Positions 49,263 to 61,442 of a DNA stretch of 64,000 nt are shown here, piece after piece. Made by a program: the position numbers and the translations under genes. Each line of letters starts with the position of its first letter. Within the stretch, counting starts at the first letter, position 1. The stretch is from Dermanyssus gallinae (taxonomy: Eukaryota; Arthropoda; Arachnida; Mesostigmata; Dermanyssidae), in assembly GCA_003439945.1 (NCBI GenBank), contig QVRM01001997.1, positions 1-64,000 of the forward strand. Reading direction: 5' to 3'. The notes beneath the pieces were generated by a model that worked only from the letters and a program-made list of their open reading frames with translations, was not told the origin of the DNA and ran no database searches.

Positions 49263-49925
49263 CTGCTCGCCGCCGGCCGAAGTTTCGAAGCGCCACGCCA
49301 AGCACCATTCCCGGAGATGAAAGCCACCGACGAACAAACACGACAAAGAGAAGGAAATAAACATATTTATACGTAAATAGAAAGAGGCGAAAAGAGACAG
49401 GAGCAAGTGATAAGAAAGGAAACGCAATTCGTACCGAGACATAACGAACATTTAATCAATTAGAATTGCGCCCCTAACAAATCGTTGCACATCGAGCGGG
49501 CACTACAGTAAGGGCTATTACACCACAGGTCATGCTGCGTATCAACACTAGTCGTCGCCGCTGTACACGTCCTTAACGAGATTATTTTTCACTCAACTCA
49601 ATAGCGGTCTACATAGTTGGTTGGTAGCAGAGGGCAGGTACAACGCAATATATATATAGATATATAAATATCTATATATATATGTTCTATCAATAGCGGA
49701 ACATTTGAATTCTAAATAAGATACTGTTTCCAAAACGTTTATTTATTCGTAAAATAAGCATGTGAAAGCTATGTATGAAACAAGACACATCTGGTAAATG
49801 CCTGGAAAAGGCTTCGCTGGCAAGTTCCTTTATTGAAGTTTCTAATCACGATTTGGCATAATTGCGACTAGATCTCAGTGTGATACAGCGTCTAATCGTA
49901 GCCCGTCAGTCAGTTCACACGCAAT

Positions 49926-49975
49926 TGATACTGCTCACCGGCCGAAGTTTAGTAGCGCCGCATCATGAACCATCC
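49926..49975 (-). pseudogene. Partial duplicate of the exchanger exon's splice-acceptor region
   Basis: Compared with 49257-49310, this stretch keeps GATACTGCTC, GGCCGAAGTTT and AGCGCC in the same order and orientation, with a 3-bp gap and some changes. It covers the acceptor AG and the sequence just upstream of it. It ends at the exon edge, so it does not add a coding exon. Its reading as a separate exon would not fit the splice phase. Confidence 0.65.
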
Positions 49976-51190
49976 TAACAAACGAATGCGAACAAATTCT
50001 ACTCGACAGTACAGTTTTGTGCTTGTGTGTCACAAAGCCATCGACATAAAGGTGGGCATAAAACATGAAATGGTTGACAAACAACAACCACCAACGAAAA
50101 CGAGTCGGACAGCTGAGCGGAGATAGTCGGATCAGCTCGGGTAGATCCGACTCACTCGCTTCTGCCGGAGTAGTCGCCTGATCAGACGAAAAGTTCTGTC
50201 TGGCGGCCGTTGTCGCTGTCATCCTCCGCGCGTCAAGACGGATTAGATAACAGCTACTAATCGCTTGCGTCGGCGGTAGCGTAGGGGCTGACATCTGCCG
50301 TTGTTGCTTTCGTGTTTTTATCGTCGTCGTCGTCATCGTTGTCCTCATCGTTGTCTTTTGGACAGACACGCACTAAGCAAGCGAGTATGAGGGATCTTTC
50401 TTTTGCGTTTGCGACTCACTAACCAGCATCGGGGCCCTGTGCTGAGAAGATGGGGTGCGGGCTACGGGCTTTTGGGTTAAGGGCTGGAGGCCAGGAGGCT
50501 CATAGAGGCTCAGGCTCATAGAGCTGCTGCTGATGCTGCTGCTGCTGCGATAACGGCTCAACTGGCTGCGTTTGCAATGCTCAATGGTCAGTAAGCAGCT
50601 GTAGTCGTCGTCGTCATCGTCATCGCCCCCGGTAGAAGGGTCCCCACGGAACCTAACTCGCGAACTCACGCTCGGTGGGCTTTTCGCTTTGACGAAGCTA
50701 ATAGCCAGCCAGGCCGACAGACAGACATACAGACAGAGAACTAAGCGGGCAATCCACGTCCCACATGCCCTCTAACGCACCGCCATCCTCGCCTAGAGCT
50801 GTGGTGGCTCTCGACTCGAGGCTCTAGGGCTGCATTCGGCGGGGCTAAGCGAGAGAATGAGAGCGTGGAGGGAGGGCGAGCGATCCCAACGAACTTGCCG
50901 TCTGCTGCTGAAGGCAGAACATTGGATTGAACCCTTGACCGGCACGAAACAAGCCTGTTGCTGCAGCTGCCACAGTGGCACAGCAACATCAACAGCATCA
51001 TCAGCAGTAGCGGCATCAGGCAGTGCAAGCGACACCGCTATCTATCCGCGGACTTCAGTGGGCGCGATCCAAAAGCGCGAAAAGTGTGGCCGGCGTTCGA
51101 AAGCCAAAAGCGATTCCGAGTGCTAAAGCTCGCCATGAGAATACGCCAGGGCTATAATTACTACTACTACTACTACGAGTGACTCTAACT

Positions 51191-51353
51191 GTTTGTGCTT
51201 TTACGCACTTTGAAGTTTTACGTGCTTTTACGCGCTGTTTTAAGTTCGACGTGCTTTTACGCGCTATTTTAAGTTTTACGTGCTTTTACGCGCTGTTTTA
51301 AGTTTTACGTGCTTTTACGCGCTTTTTTAAGTTTTGTGTGATTTTATGCACTT
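51191..51353. repeat. 29-bp minisatellite
   Basis: Units built on ACGTGCTTTTACGCGCTGTT followed by TTAAGTTTT start at 51220, 51249, 51278, 51307 and (diverged) 51336, an exact 29-bp period. More degenerate copies extend to about 51470. Confidence 0.93.
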
Positions 51354-51632
51354 TCTGGATTTACTTTTTAGATCGGGTTACGCGGGGAGTTAGTTTTACG
51401 TGTTTTTTTTGGGCACTTTGTAGTTGTACGTGCTTTTACACGTTTACTACTTCTACGTGTTGTTACGCGGGAGAAATGCTTGTACACTCGCACACCCAGG
51501 ACGGGCTGTGAGGGACTCGATGCCGATACGATTGGCACCCGATAATAAGCGTGATTCTTCGCTAAAGACTTTTGAACAAGGCGATGAGAACACAGTAGCG
51601 TTATGTATGCAAGAGCCTTGTGTAACATATAT

Positions 51633-52782
51633 AGGGTTCCTATTTGTGTGGCCAAAACGCTAGGGTATGGTCAAACTCGGTGAGAAAATCATTTTTGCCA
51701 ATGGGTGGAAGCCGGGAAAACGTTTTGTTTAGGAGTGAGGATGAAATTTATAAACGCAGTTATTCAGCCTTTTTTCTTCTACATAGTTGTGCAAAATCTA
51801 CGTTTGCGGGAGAACTAGTCAACGCACAAAGGAACCGATCATACCGGTGTGTTTGGCGGAAAATTCTGCACAATAAAGTATACATAACTAGCTTGCGTAG
51901 CAAAAAGCGAATAGCCAGATTAAGGAAAGTCATAAAAAGTCGAAATGTTACGTTACGCTTTTTTGTGCAACATCGTAATTTTTTCCATTACGACCAAAAA
52001 TGCACGTCCAAAAGACTACTCTCAGGCAATAGCAGATTTAATGCCCATCATTTTCGTATCAAGGTGATGGTGCTGCGTTACGTAGTTGTCAAGTCACTAA
52101 GCTTTTTCGACAGTCATAGTTGTTATGTTTTACGTGCAAGTTTTCACGTTCAGAACAGTAACAATTTGCCAAGACGTTTCCGCCCCCTCCTTCCACTAGG
52201 AAAATTTATTCTCTTGTTGAGTTCTACCAAACCTCAAAATATGTACCTAATTTTCTCATACGCCCTATGGAAATATGCATGCCTTCGCTTTCGATATGGC
52301 TATCGAAAAAGCTTAGTTACTTGGCAACTACGTAACGCAGCACCATCACTTTGGTACGAATGCAGTGGGCATTAAATTTGCTATTGCCTGAGAGTAGTCT
52401 TTTGAACGTACATTTTCGGTCGTAATGGAAAAAATTACGATGTTGCACAAAAAAGCGTTAACGTAACATTTTGACTTTTTATGACTTTCCTTCATTTGGC
52501 TACTCGCTTTTTGCTACGCAAGCTAGTAATGTATACTTTATTGTGCAGAATTTTCCGCCAAACACGCCGGTATGATCGGTTCCTTTGTGCGTTGACTGGT
52601 TCCCCGCAAACGTAGATTTTGCACAACTATGTAGAAGAAAAAAGGCTGAATAACTGCTTTTATAAATTTCATCCTCACTCCTAAACAAAACGTTTTCCCG
52701 GCTTCCACCCATTGGCAAAAATGATTTTCTCACCGAGTTTGACCATACCCTAGCGTTTTGGCCACACAAATAGGAACACCCT
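51633..52782. mobile_element. Foldback (long inverted repeat) DNA element
   Basis: Two arms of about 490 bp (51633-52120 and 52300-52782) are near-perfect reverse complements, separated by about 180 bp. The outer end reads AGGGTTCCTATTTGTGTGGC on the left and, in reverse complement, CAGGGTGTTCCTATTTGTGT on the right. TA-rich bases on both sides fit a TA-type target site. The open frames over the arms mirror each other and encode no transposase, so it is a non-autonomous element of MITE or foldback type. Confidence 0.9.
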
Positions 52783-52811
52783 GTATATGTATATATATAC
52801 ATATATACATA

Positions 52812-53000
52812 TTGCAGCGTGGTCTAGCTGCTAGTACGCGTTTTATGCTTGTTAATCCTCTACCGTGTTGCCGATTCGATCCTTGTTGTAGATCGAATAT
52901 TTTTGAGCGATGCTCATTGAAAATTGATGATAAACCATACCACTAAGAGTCGGCAGCCATGCTGCCATAAGGACTGTGCGGGAAACAGTAGATATCCAAT
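52812..53000 (+). mobile_element. tRNA-derived SINE, family B, copy 2
   Basis: A-box-like GCGTGGTCTAGCTGCTAGTA and B box GCCGATTCGATCC are followed by the body shared with 39370-39560 (GCAGCCATGCTGCCATAAGG, CGGGAAAC, TAGATATC). It lies immediately beside the foldback element. Confidence 0.75.
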
Positions 53001-53149
53001 ATGCTTGCGTATGTTGCCGCCCTAAGCGCCCTTTACATAAAAGGGGCAATATGTGTACTTAGATTTACATGGCAAGCGAATATATATAAAAAGAGAGAGA
53101 GAAATCGATTTTAAAACTTTGTCGCTGAAGTAGCGGCGTTGACAGGAAG

Positions 53150-54200
53150 ATGTTTGTATGATTTGATGTAATCATCGACGACGGGGTAACTGAGCACACC
53201 CCAATTACTCAGACTACAGGAGTTGCACATGACGATAATCTTAGCCCGTTACTATTCTCAATATTGGTGAGCGATCTGCCGGACAAAATTAGTAAAAGTT
53301 AGTACACTCATGTATGCTGATGACCTCGTCCTCTACTCCCGGAGTCGATTTCATCTGCAGCAATCGCTTGCCTCACTACAGAACTTTGTTGATTTAAATG
53401 CTCTGGTGATAAACGTAGCAAAAACTAAAGCAATGAAGTTCCGCCGCGGAGGTAGGCTCGCAGAAAAAGACGAATTACGCTTGAGCTCAGCGCCAATAGA
53501 TTTTGTTCAACATTTTTCTTATCTTGGAGTAATCTTTTCAACGCAGGGCTTACATTTTACTAAACATATCGAGGTAAGAGCTCGTAAGGGCATTTTATCG
53601 TTTCATAATATCCCAGAGCCTCATCGGTTGTCGCTAGATGTCGCTCTCAAACTTTTTAATTTAAAAATTGCGCCGACCGCTGCTTACGGGATACAGGTCA
53701 TATGGCCCCACCTATCAAAAGCAAATCTGGAAGTACTTGACAAAATGAAAGCCAGTTTTCTAAAAAAAGTGCTAGTAGTCCACCGCACTAGCCGCAATCG
53801 GCTTGTGTATCTGTTGGCCTCGACACCACTCTTTGTAAAGGAGCTCAGAGCAACTTATGCTTTACCGAGGACGGAGGCCTTTGAGAATCATCTTGCCGAA
53901 TGGGAGTAGAAATTTGCGGATGTTGATTGGCGTTTTTATGAGACTAGAGCGATGACTACAAGTTACTGGAAGAGCCCATGTTGTAGAAACAGATACTTCG
54001 TTACTGGGTTTGCAATGCATGGATTTCATATGAAGATATGTATACGCAATGGGTGGCATGAACTATCAACCGAGTGTGAATGCAACCTATGCGGCAAACT
54101 ATGTGATCTGTATCATCTCCAACAGTGTACAAAAGCAATATCGTTGATGAAAGTTATTTAGGAGCGCTGTAGCACATATGTGCATAAACCAAATATTGGT
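53150..54200 (+). mobile_element. LINE fragment (reverse transcriptase palm to C-terminus)
   Basis: Begins with motif B, GVAHDDNLSPLLFSILVSDL (about 53220-53280). After a frame change it has an intact YADDLVLYS box (53313-53339) in a 199-residue open frame that continues through the thumb (FSYLGVIFS, AAYGIQVIW). Further on, CECNLCG...H...C (about 54080-54140) is the usual zinc knuckle. The 5' half is missing. It is a different lineage from the R1-like copies. Of the LINEs in the window it has the longest open frame and the only intact YADD box. Confidence 0.85.
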
Positions 54201-54565
54201 TAATAAACAATACATAAAAAAAATACAGATTCACTTTGGACACCCATCAGAGAGTTGAGCTGCACTATAAACATTTGTTGGGTTGAAAAAAGTTTGATGG
54301 ACGCGTGATCTCCGGGAAAGCAGATGTTGCGTGGCCACCTCGTGCGACCTGACGACTTTAGACTTTTTATGTGTGTGTTTTTTTTCGCCACCAAGCTTAC
54401 TAAAACCGAAATGCTAGAGAAAAATATTCGGTGGGAGAATTCCGAAATTTCAGGCATAATGGCATGCAAGGTACCTTTTATTAAAACTCGAATTTTTATC
54501 TTGCGCTGTCTTTTATGTTGAAACGTTTACAATCCTCAAGGTGCTCTTGCCTTCTCTCTCTCTCT

Positions 54566-54568
<3 letters not shown>

Positions 54569-54607
<39 letters not shown>
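54569..54607. repeat. (TA)n microsatellite
   Basis: About 19 TA units preceded by a CT run. Confidence 0.95.
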
Positions 54608-54611
<4 letters not shown>

Positions 54612-56391
54612 GTATGCGCATGAACGTATTCAGGAGACAAAAGGTTAACAAGTGCATCGTTTTCATTCACATGTTGCTGTACGTATGAACAGAGATGTAG
54701 CGTATAATCAATATTAATTTTTATTTTGTACGATCTATTGTTTTATACGATAACGCACATCTAGATTGGCCGACAAATAACAGTAACTTAAAATTTAAAA
54801 AAAACACGATTAACAGATATTTGGGTTTTGTCTGAGCAATAAGCGTCCTGGCAAGCTTTCATTGGAATTGTTTTTGCTGACCAGTCTAAAGCTCACTGAA
54901 CTCGCACAACTACGACGCTTAGTGGGTACTGACACAAACCAAAGTTCGTTACACAAATGCCAAAAATAGTGAGTAAAAAATTGGTGATATTCTTAATCAG
55001 AGACCCAATGAAAGCAGGGCTACAAAGTGCCAAGCATCGTGCATAATAGGCAGCATGTGACGTTGGCTCAAACAAAGAACAACTAACATGAAAGCGCCCC
55101 ATGGCATTGAGTTTTTGTTCCAGTCACGGCCCAATAAACCAGTACTAACGGACGGTACGCGCAGGCTAAGTTGCTACAAATGTAGGTTTCGAAAGCATCT
55201 AGAAAATGCTTCTTCACTTAAGTGGTACCTTGTTCGGGGAACACGTTTTCAAACAAAGTGTTACTCGGTCGTCGAAAGCACTACCAATGACAGCGCCACT
55301 AAAATCGTAGGTTTAACTGCACAAGTAGCCCCTCCTCTGGCCATACGATGCACATAGCCCTGCTCTATAAGGCTCTGTCAGAGAGCATATAATTAGACCA
55401 AGGCGTCATTTCGAACGTGAGTTAATCGAAACTGACCATCAGGAAATGAAAAGCTGTCCTCAACCTTCCTCGCTTTATCCCTCTAGGGTATGATGCTGCC
55501 ATAGAGTAAACGTAAACCTGTGAAATTACTCTGCAGGCTATGCTAAACGATCGCCTAAAGCGATCCCCTGAAACAGTCACTCCTGTCTGAAGCGACTGGT
55601 TCAAAGGATGAACTTTAAAATCGGGCTTTAGGGATAGACCCCAAGCAAGCAAAATACGATTATACGAAGGAACAAGCTCTCGGTAAACAGTACTAGATTG
55701 TACAGGGACCAGGTATTTATGGACGATTCACTCGGTGTTTGTCGAGATTTGCCAAACACAAATTACAGCGTCTCGCCGACGTTCGGTCCTGCACAGTGTG
55801 CCCAGACGCAGGTTAAGGAGTAGTCAGCCTTCTGGACACCGCTTCAATGCGTGCCCGGTGAGTACTAGCTTGCTTGCATTGATTGTTTCATATAAGCAAA
55901 TCAAAACATAATTTGGGCGCATACTAGCTACTGCAAACGCCAAAAAATTGCTGCAATACCGCCACAAGTGTTTCCGTAGTTCTACACTAGCAGATTAAAA
56001 AAACGGCAATATGCACCCAATGATTAAAATGCGTTTTTGTGGCAATACTTTGGGGCTGATTTTGAGATGCGTTATCGACCGACTAACGACGGAAATCGTA
56101 AGGCGTTCATAAATGATGGTTGTTAAAGAGTAAACAATAATAATTTGGTACTGATTTCTTATAAGTATATTTTATCACACAGCATCTACATCTAAGGAGG
56201 CGCACTTACAAGTGAAAAAGGTGATCAACGTGAATGCTGTTTAAAAGTTTCCAAGACTTTGCTGGAGAAATCGAAACGCCTGTTCGTTTACCAATCGAAA
56301 CTTGGTAAAAGCTTTGGTTGACTGTTTCGGATGCTACAGTAGTGTCACGATTTTGAGAGCAAAAAAGGAAAAAAGACGTTTTATAGCTAAG

Positions 56392-56393
<2 letters not shown>

Positions 56394-56458
<65 letters not shown>
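56394..56458. repeat. Long (TA)n microsatellite
   Basis: About 32 TA units. Confidence 0.97.
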
Positions 56459-56461
<3 letters not shown>

Positions 56462-57850
56462 GGCTGTATCACAGCTTAGCGGCGGCCGACGGTGTTGGGT
56501 GGAGAACTGTTGAGGCACGTTTCGACGAGTCACCTCTCTTTTTCTCCCCGTTTCCTTTTCCTACGGCCGAAGAAGGGGAAACCTACTGCGGTTCTTGTTG
56601 CTGCTGGCAATGCCGTTGCAAGTGCAGAAGCTACGGAAGCAGCTTTGGAGACCGAACTTTGGCTCTCGGCGGCTATCTGAGGGAGCTGTAAGCGGTTTAA
56701 TAATAACCTGCGGGTATGGACGTGGCATAGCGCCGATCGTCTACCGCGTCCGCGTCGGCGGTTGTCGCACCCCTGAACCCCCTGCACTGAATTCAGCAAA
56801 CCAGCCATCAGTGAGGATCGCTGGTTGGCGCAATCAGACAGTGGGACGGTTTCGACATAGGCCTAATGCCCAGATGACCCCACCAGATCAGGGGATCTTA
56901 TAGCGAACGGGCACCAGGCCACAGGCGACCTCCCTACCACAACGCCAAACCGATTATCTCCCGCATGACTCTCATGATTTCGAAGACCAGGCGGCGGCAC
57001 GTATCTATATACTACCGGAATCACATTACGGCCAAGCCTCAGACACAATTGGCCTTAGGCCAATACGATTCTTGCTACGGTGCTGGTGGGTTTTACTGTT
57101 ACTATGGCTCGGCTTTTCTAGGTGTTGCTATATGGCTTCCACATGTGGCTGTTTAGAGTGTGCTAACTGAGGGCTACAAATATAGTCAGGCTACTTGATA
57201 TCGACGTTGTGCCAAGCTAGCGTAGTATGACATCTGCCGATAGCGGCAGCAAGAGCAGCAGCTGAGTAGTAGGTTAGACAATATTCGATTGAAAAAAACA
57301 CGCTTTTATGTTTGTTCTCGGCATTTGAGGCAAATGCGAACAAGCGGCGGTAGGTAATTAACCTTAGCAAAACAAAACAAAAGTTAACTCTGGCCGTGCT
57401 ATATCGTTTGTTAATGCATGATCAATATTGCGACCGAAAGACGGCCGAGATGACGTCTATGATACCTTGTTCGTCACCGTAACAAGTAAGGTAGTCTAAT
57501 GCTATTACACATATACGACTCCATCGTAGGTAAACGTGTTACTAAAATCGAGAGATGAAAAAGAGATACACTACTAGGAAAACAGAAACACATCTAGATT
57601 TGATTTGTGATTAAGACGATTTTCTTGACCCCATTCAAGCGGTTTACATGAAGTACCCGACCTTGTATGGTATCATACATTTGTATTAGGGTCGTAATAT
57701 TAACGACCAAGCGATTCGCTGCAAGTAAATTTAGCTGAATCACGGCGTGGGAGATTTTGCTACGTTGTATAATGGATACAATCCAATGCACTCTATGCCC
57801 AAGGCAACTGGAAGTAGTTTAGTTTTGGAGTACCTGCGATCAAGTTAGAC

Positions 57851-57853
<3 letters not shown>

Positions 57854-57936
<83 letters not shown>
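57854..57936. repeat. Long (TA)n microsatellite
   Basis: About 41 TA units with one AAA interruption near 57886. Confidence 0.97.
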
Positions 57937-57939
<3 letters not shown>

Positions 57940-58234
57940 AGCAATGTTTTTAGAATGAGTAATGCGTTATGGCATACGCAAATTGTAGCACGTTTCCTGA
58001 CCCTTCGGGTTTTTGGATGTCGGCGTGCGTCGAAGATGGATACAAGGTTCTCAAGCAAAACCGAATTGAAAAACTATTATCTCTGTGAATGTAACTAGTG
58101 TTATGCGTCGTAAGAATGCCCTGAGCTGTCTTATATTGCCTGGTTAACATAACGTTTAGATCAAACCTTTAGATGCAAATATGTGCGATACAAGCCTCGT
58201 AACTAAACTCAAAAATAAACCCTATCTGAATCTA

Positions 58235-58235
<1 letters not shown>

Positions 58236-58280
<45 letters not shown>

Positions 58281-58282
58281 TT
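58236..58282. repeat. (TA)n microsatellite
   Basis: About 20 TA units with ACAT and GTAT at the edges; another short tract follows at 58374-58393. Confidence 0.94.
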
Positions 58283-60496
58283 TAGCAAACGTAACCCGAT
58301 TGGTTTCCTTTAGAACAACACGTTAGCAAGATTAAAAACGAAACGTGTTACAAAATAGTGCTCTTAGACAGCATATATATATATATATATATAAATACAT
58401 ACATATGCACATACATATATATATATGACGATAAGAGATGTTCCACCCTACAACAACTGCGATTAAAGATGGAGTACCGTGATAGTGTGAGCGGTCGAGG
58501 AAAGGCGAAGCAGAGGGCGGGGCGCCGGGGTGGGGTGCGAGGAGGAGTGAGTCTCAAGTCCTGGCGGACGGTACCTAGCGTAAATTGATCGAGGTAGATT
58601 GATTGAAGTCGACCGAACACAACTCGACGATAACACGTCCGCTTGTGTGTCGGTGGATACGCAAACGACCAGTGAAGGTCGGCGGTCGGCGAACTGCGTA
58701 CCGCGCCGATAAACGCAAAGGTTCGACGGAAGGATAAAAGAGCTCGCCGAGCGTTTAGGTCCAGACTCGATGTGCTGGCGTCGAGCTGTGGCCATCCTGT
58801 GCTGGTCTCCCGTGCCGGTTCGGCTCGACTCACTAGCCCGTGACAGATGATGATTATCTCGAGATGAAGATGAGTTGAAACGCCGCTGCAACCGCCGCCG
58901 CTGCTGCTGCTACGGCTGTGCAACAAATCGTCGTATCACCATCTTCACCATGATCTTCCTCTGCCCACTCTAGTCTTCGTTTTCCTCCTACACGACCGAC
59001 AGAGATTGCCTGCAGCCTCCCTCTTTTCGGATGACCTTCTCTTCTCCGAGGTCGGGTCGATTATCCACAACAAGAAATAGCAAGAAAGAGTGGAAGATGA
59101 AGAAGAGGAATAAGAAAAAGGCGGATATGACGGAGAAGTACAGGAGATGAGAAACAAGTTTATTTTAAAGCCAGGCGAGGGCATTTTTGCCATGCAGCAG
59201 GACAGCCTCTGGCCACAATTGGTGCGTCCGGAGGGTGGGGGGTGAGTCGTTTTCGCTCCCAAGGAACCCCCGATTGCCGGGCGACCATTGACACGCCCGT
59301 CTGACACGCCAAGGAAAAAGTAGCGCCCACGGCTGCTAGCATCATCGAAGAAGACGTTTTCATCTTTCGCAGGAAGATTTATTCGGATCCGGGGTCTTTG
59401 TTTCGGGTCATTCCTTCCAGGCGTTTAGCGGACCCCCGTAGCACATAGTCCGGCCAGATTGTCGCCAACTCGCGTGCAGCGTTTACCCTCGTTGCTGTCT
59501 ACTGTTGAGGTTGGCGGGGCTATTTCAATGCAGTTCGATCTAACCCGATGGTCTCTCACCAGCTGGATCGTTTCAGATCGCACTACAGACGTTACGATGC
59601 AGTTGCTAGTGCTATCAGCACACAGAGTGTGGGCTAACTTTTTCGAGTGCAGGCGAGTTATTGACACACAAAAAATGCCTTCATCCAGACCTAAAGTGTC
59701 GGGCTTTTTTTCCTGTAGAGTGTAGAATACACGAAGGCGTGGTCAAGCTATTCTTACTTTTTATATTTCCACTATTTATACTGCTACGAGTATTCCTACT
59801 ACGATGGCGTCATTAAATCTTCTCCAGCCAACCATTGTCCGACTCTCCCAGACGTGCGTGGATGACCGCTTCAAACTGCATTTAAGGTATAAGTACTTCA
59901 ATGGGCTAAAGAAGATGGTTTTCGTTTCGGTTTTTGGCTATATATAGGATTTCCGAGGTTATTTGTTCCCTGGTGCAATGGGTCATCTCATCCTCTTGTT
60001 TGCCCTTTTGCGGACTACTATCCGGCTTCGAAAGTGTTGCACTTTAATGTAGACTTTCTTTTTTAACAATAATCTTTGCAACAACGTCGAATGACTAAGC
60101 ACAAACTCAAGTGCGCCACTGAAGTGTGCCAAGCTTTTTCGATGGGTTACATGTGCACTCTTGAAATCGAGTTTAAACACAAGAAATAAATTCCTGGGAC
60201 ACCCAGAACCGAATGATCGAACTATCGAACCTGCACGTGAGAATCACGGGCGGAACTGAGAACACTACCAGCTTCGCAAGCCAAGTTGCCGCGTACTGTG
60301 ACTATCGCTGCAACCATTCGTAGCATTAGTTGAACTTTTGCCGTTCGGTCAGCAACGTAGAACGTTTGCCCGCTGAGAACAGAAAGCTTGAACATTCGAA
60401 AGTGACAGAGCGCATACCATAATGTTTCCATATGTGTACGCTGGCATATGTGTACACGGTACTCGGCCGCTGAGCTGCAGGTTAGCGCCATTGTCA

Positions 60497-60665
60497 AGCC
60501 TGGTGGCGTGGTGGGTGCATTCGCATGCGCCTCACGGCCAGAGAAGGCACATAGGTGCTGTGCGGCTTCGATACCGGCCACCGTTGCACATTTGTCTTTA
60601 TAAGGTCCGTCTCACGAAGCAATGCGAACGCAAATCCGTAGACTTAAAGTGTTTCGGGGTAAGGA
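60497..60665 (+). mobile_element. tRNA-derived SINE, family A, copy 3
   Basis: Starts AGCCTGGTGGCGTGGTGGGT and has a decayed B box (GCGGCTTCGATACCGG). The body CACCGTTGCACATTTGTCTT and GAAGCAATGCGAA is shared with the minus-strand copies at 31607-31781 and 37372-37543. This copy alone is in plus orientation. Confidence 0.85.
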
Positions 60666-61400
60666 TCAAGCCGCGGATCAAAAGTGCTCAGGTTAGGGTT
60701 ATTAAGTTCTATCTTTCTGGCAAGAGATCAGAAAGTGCCTTCTTCGCGATCGATGCAGTTACAACCTCATCAGCCCCCGAGTATGGCCTCGCTGCTCTAG
60801 TAAAGGGAAACGTTACGAGCATGTACGACAGCTATAATGTGGGGGACGCTTAGATTGTAGGCACTAAAAGACAACTTTATTTAACTCCCTGTATCGATGT
60901 CATAATTTGAGTACATATGCCAATGGTCTCTATTTGTGTGTGTGTAGTGGGAGATACACTTTTATCTCGTATCTACAGGCAAAACATAACTGAAGGGTTT
61001 GTCAAAGAGCCAACAATGAACGTAAATTCATGTATTTCAATTATTTCAGTTCCTGGATGGCTGGGTAGCATATTTGCAGCCGTTAGAGCAACTGACATCA
61101 CATATGGACCGGCACATGAATATACGTTACCGTATGTACAGTTACGAGATCGCAAGGGTAAATAATCAGAGGATAGTAGTCAACTCTTAATGAATGGATG
61201 TTAGCTTAGCTTGAAATGATTCTAGAAGCTGCCGTGTCTTAAAGATTTTCAATCCTTGTTATATGATCCACATAAAACAGTTCTAGCAAACAACTTGATT
61301 TAATTAACGATGAGACTATAATCCACAACTAGCGTATTATTATTATTATCATTAGATGTCCAGCCATGAAAGACGATATTTATGTCGTATGAAAATTAAC

Positions 61401-61442
61401 GGACTCATACATTCCCAACAGCTGTTGGGAATGTATGAGTCC
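61401..61442. repeat. Perfect 42-bp palindrome
   Basis: The left 21 bases (61401-61421) are the exact reverse complement of the right 21 (61422-61442) with no spacer; the centre is CCCAACAGCTGTTGGG. Confidence 0.98.

Noticed and set aside
49263..49448. Upstream extension of the exchanger exon with a hydrophobic stretch containing YKYVY
   Set aside because: YKYVY resembles the NCX sequence after helix 5, but the residues after it do not, and the exon at 62346-62442 already supplies that region in the right phase.
49935..50369. Minus-strand frame ending MVHDAALLNFGR before a GTGAGC, considered as an alternative exchanger exon
   Set aside because: The splice phase (2) would not join the next exon's acceptor (phase 1), and the similarity covers only the non-coding side of the real acceptor.
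51644..52375. 243-codon plus-strand open frame
   Set aside because: It runs through one arm and the centre of the foldback element; the other arm encodes the same start on the opposite strand. No transposase or other motif.
58348..58926. 192-codon minus-strand open frame
   Set aside because: Low-complexity Arg/Ser composition and a (TA)n end; no recognised domain or conserved splice context.
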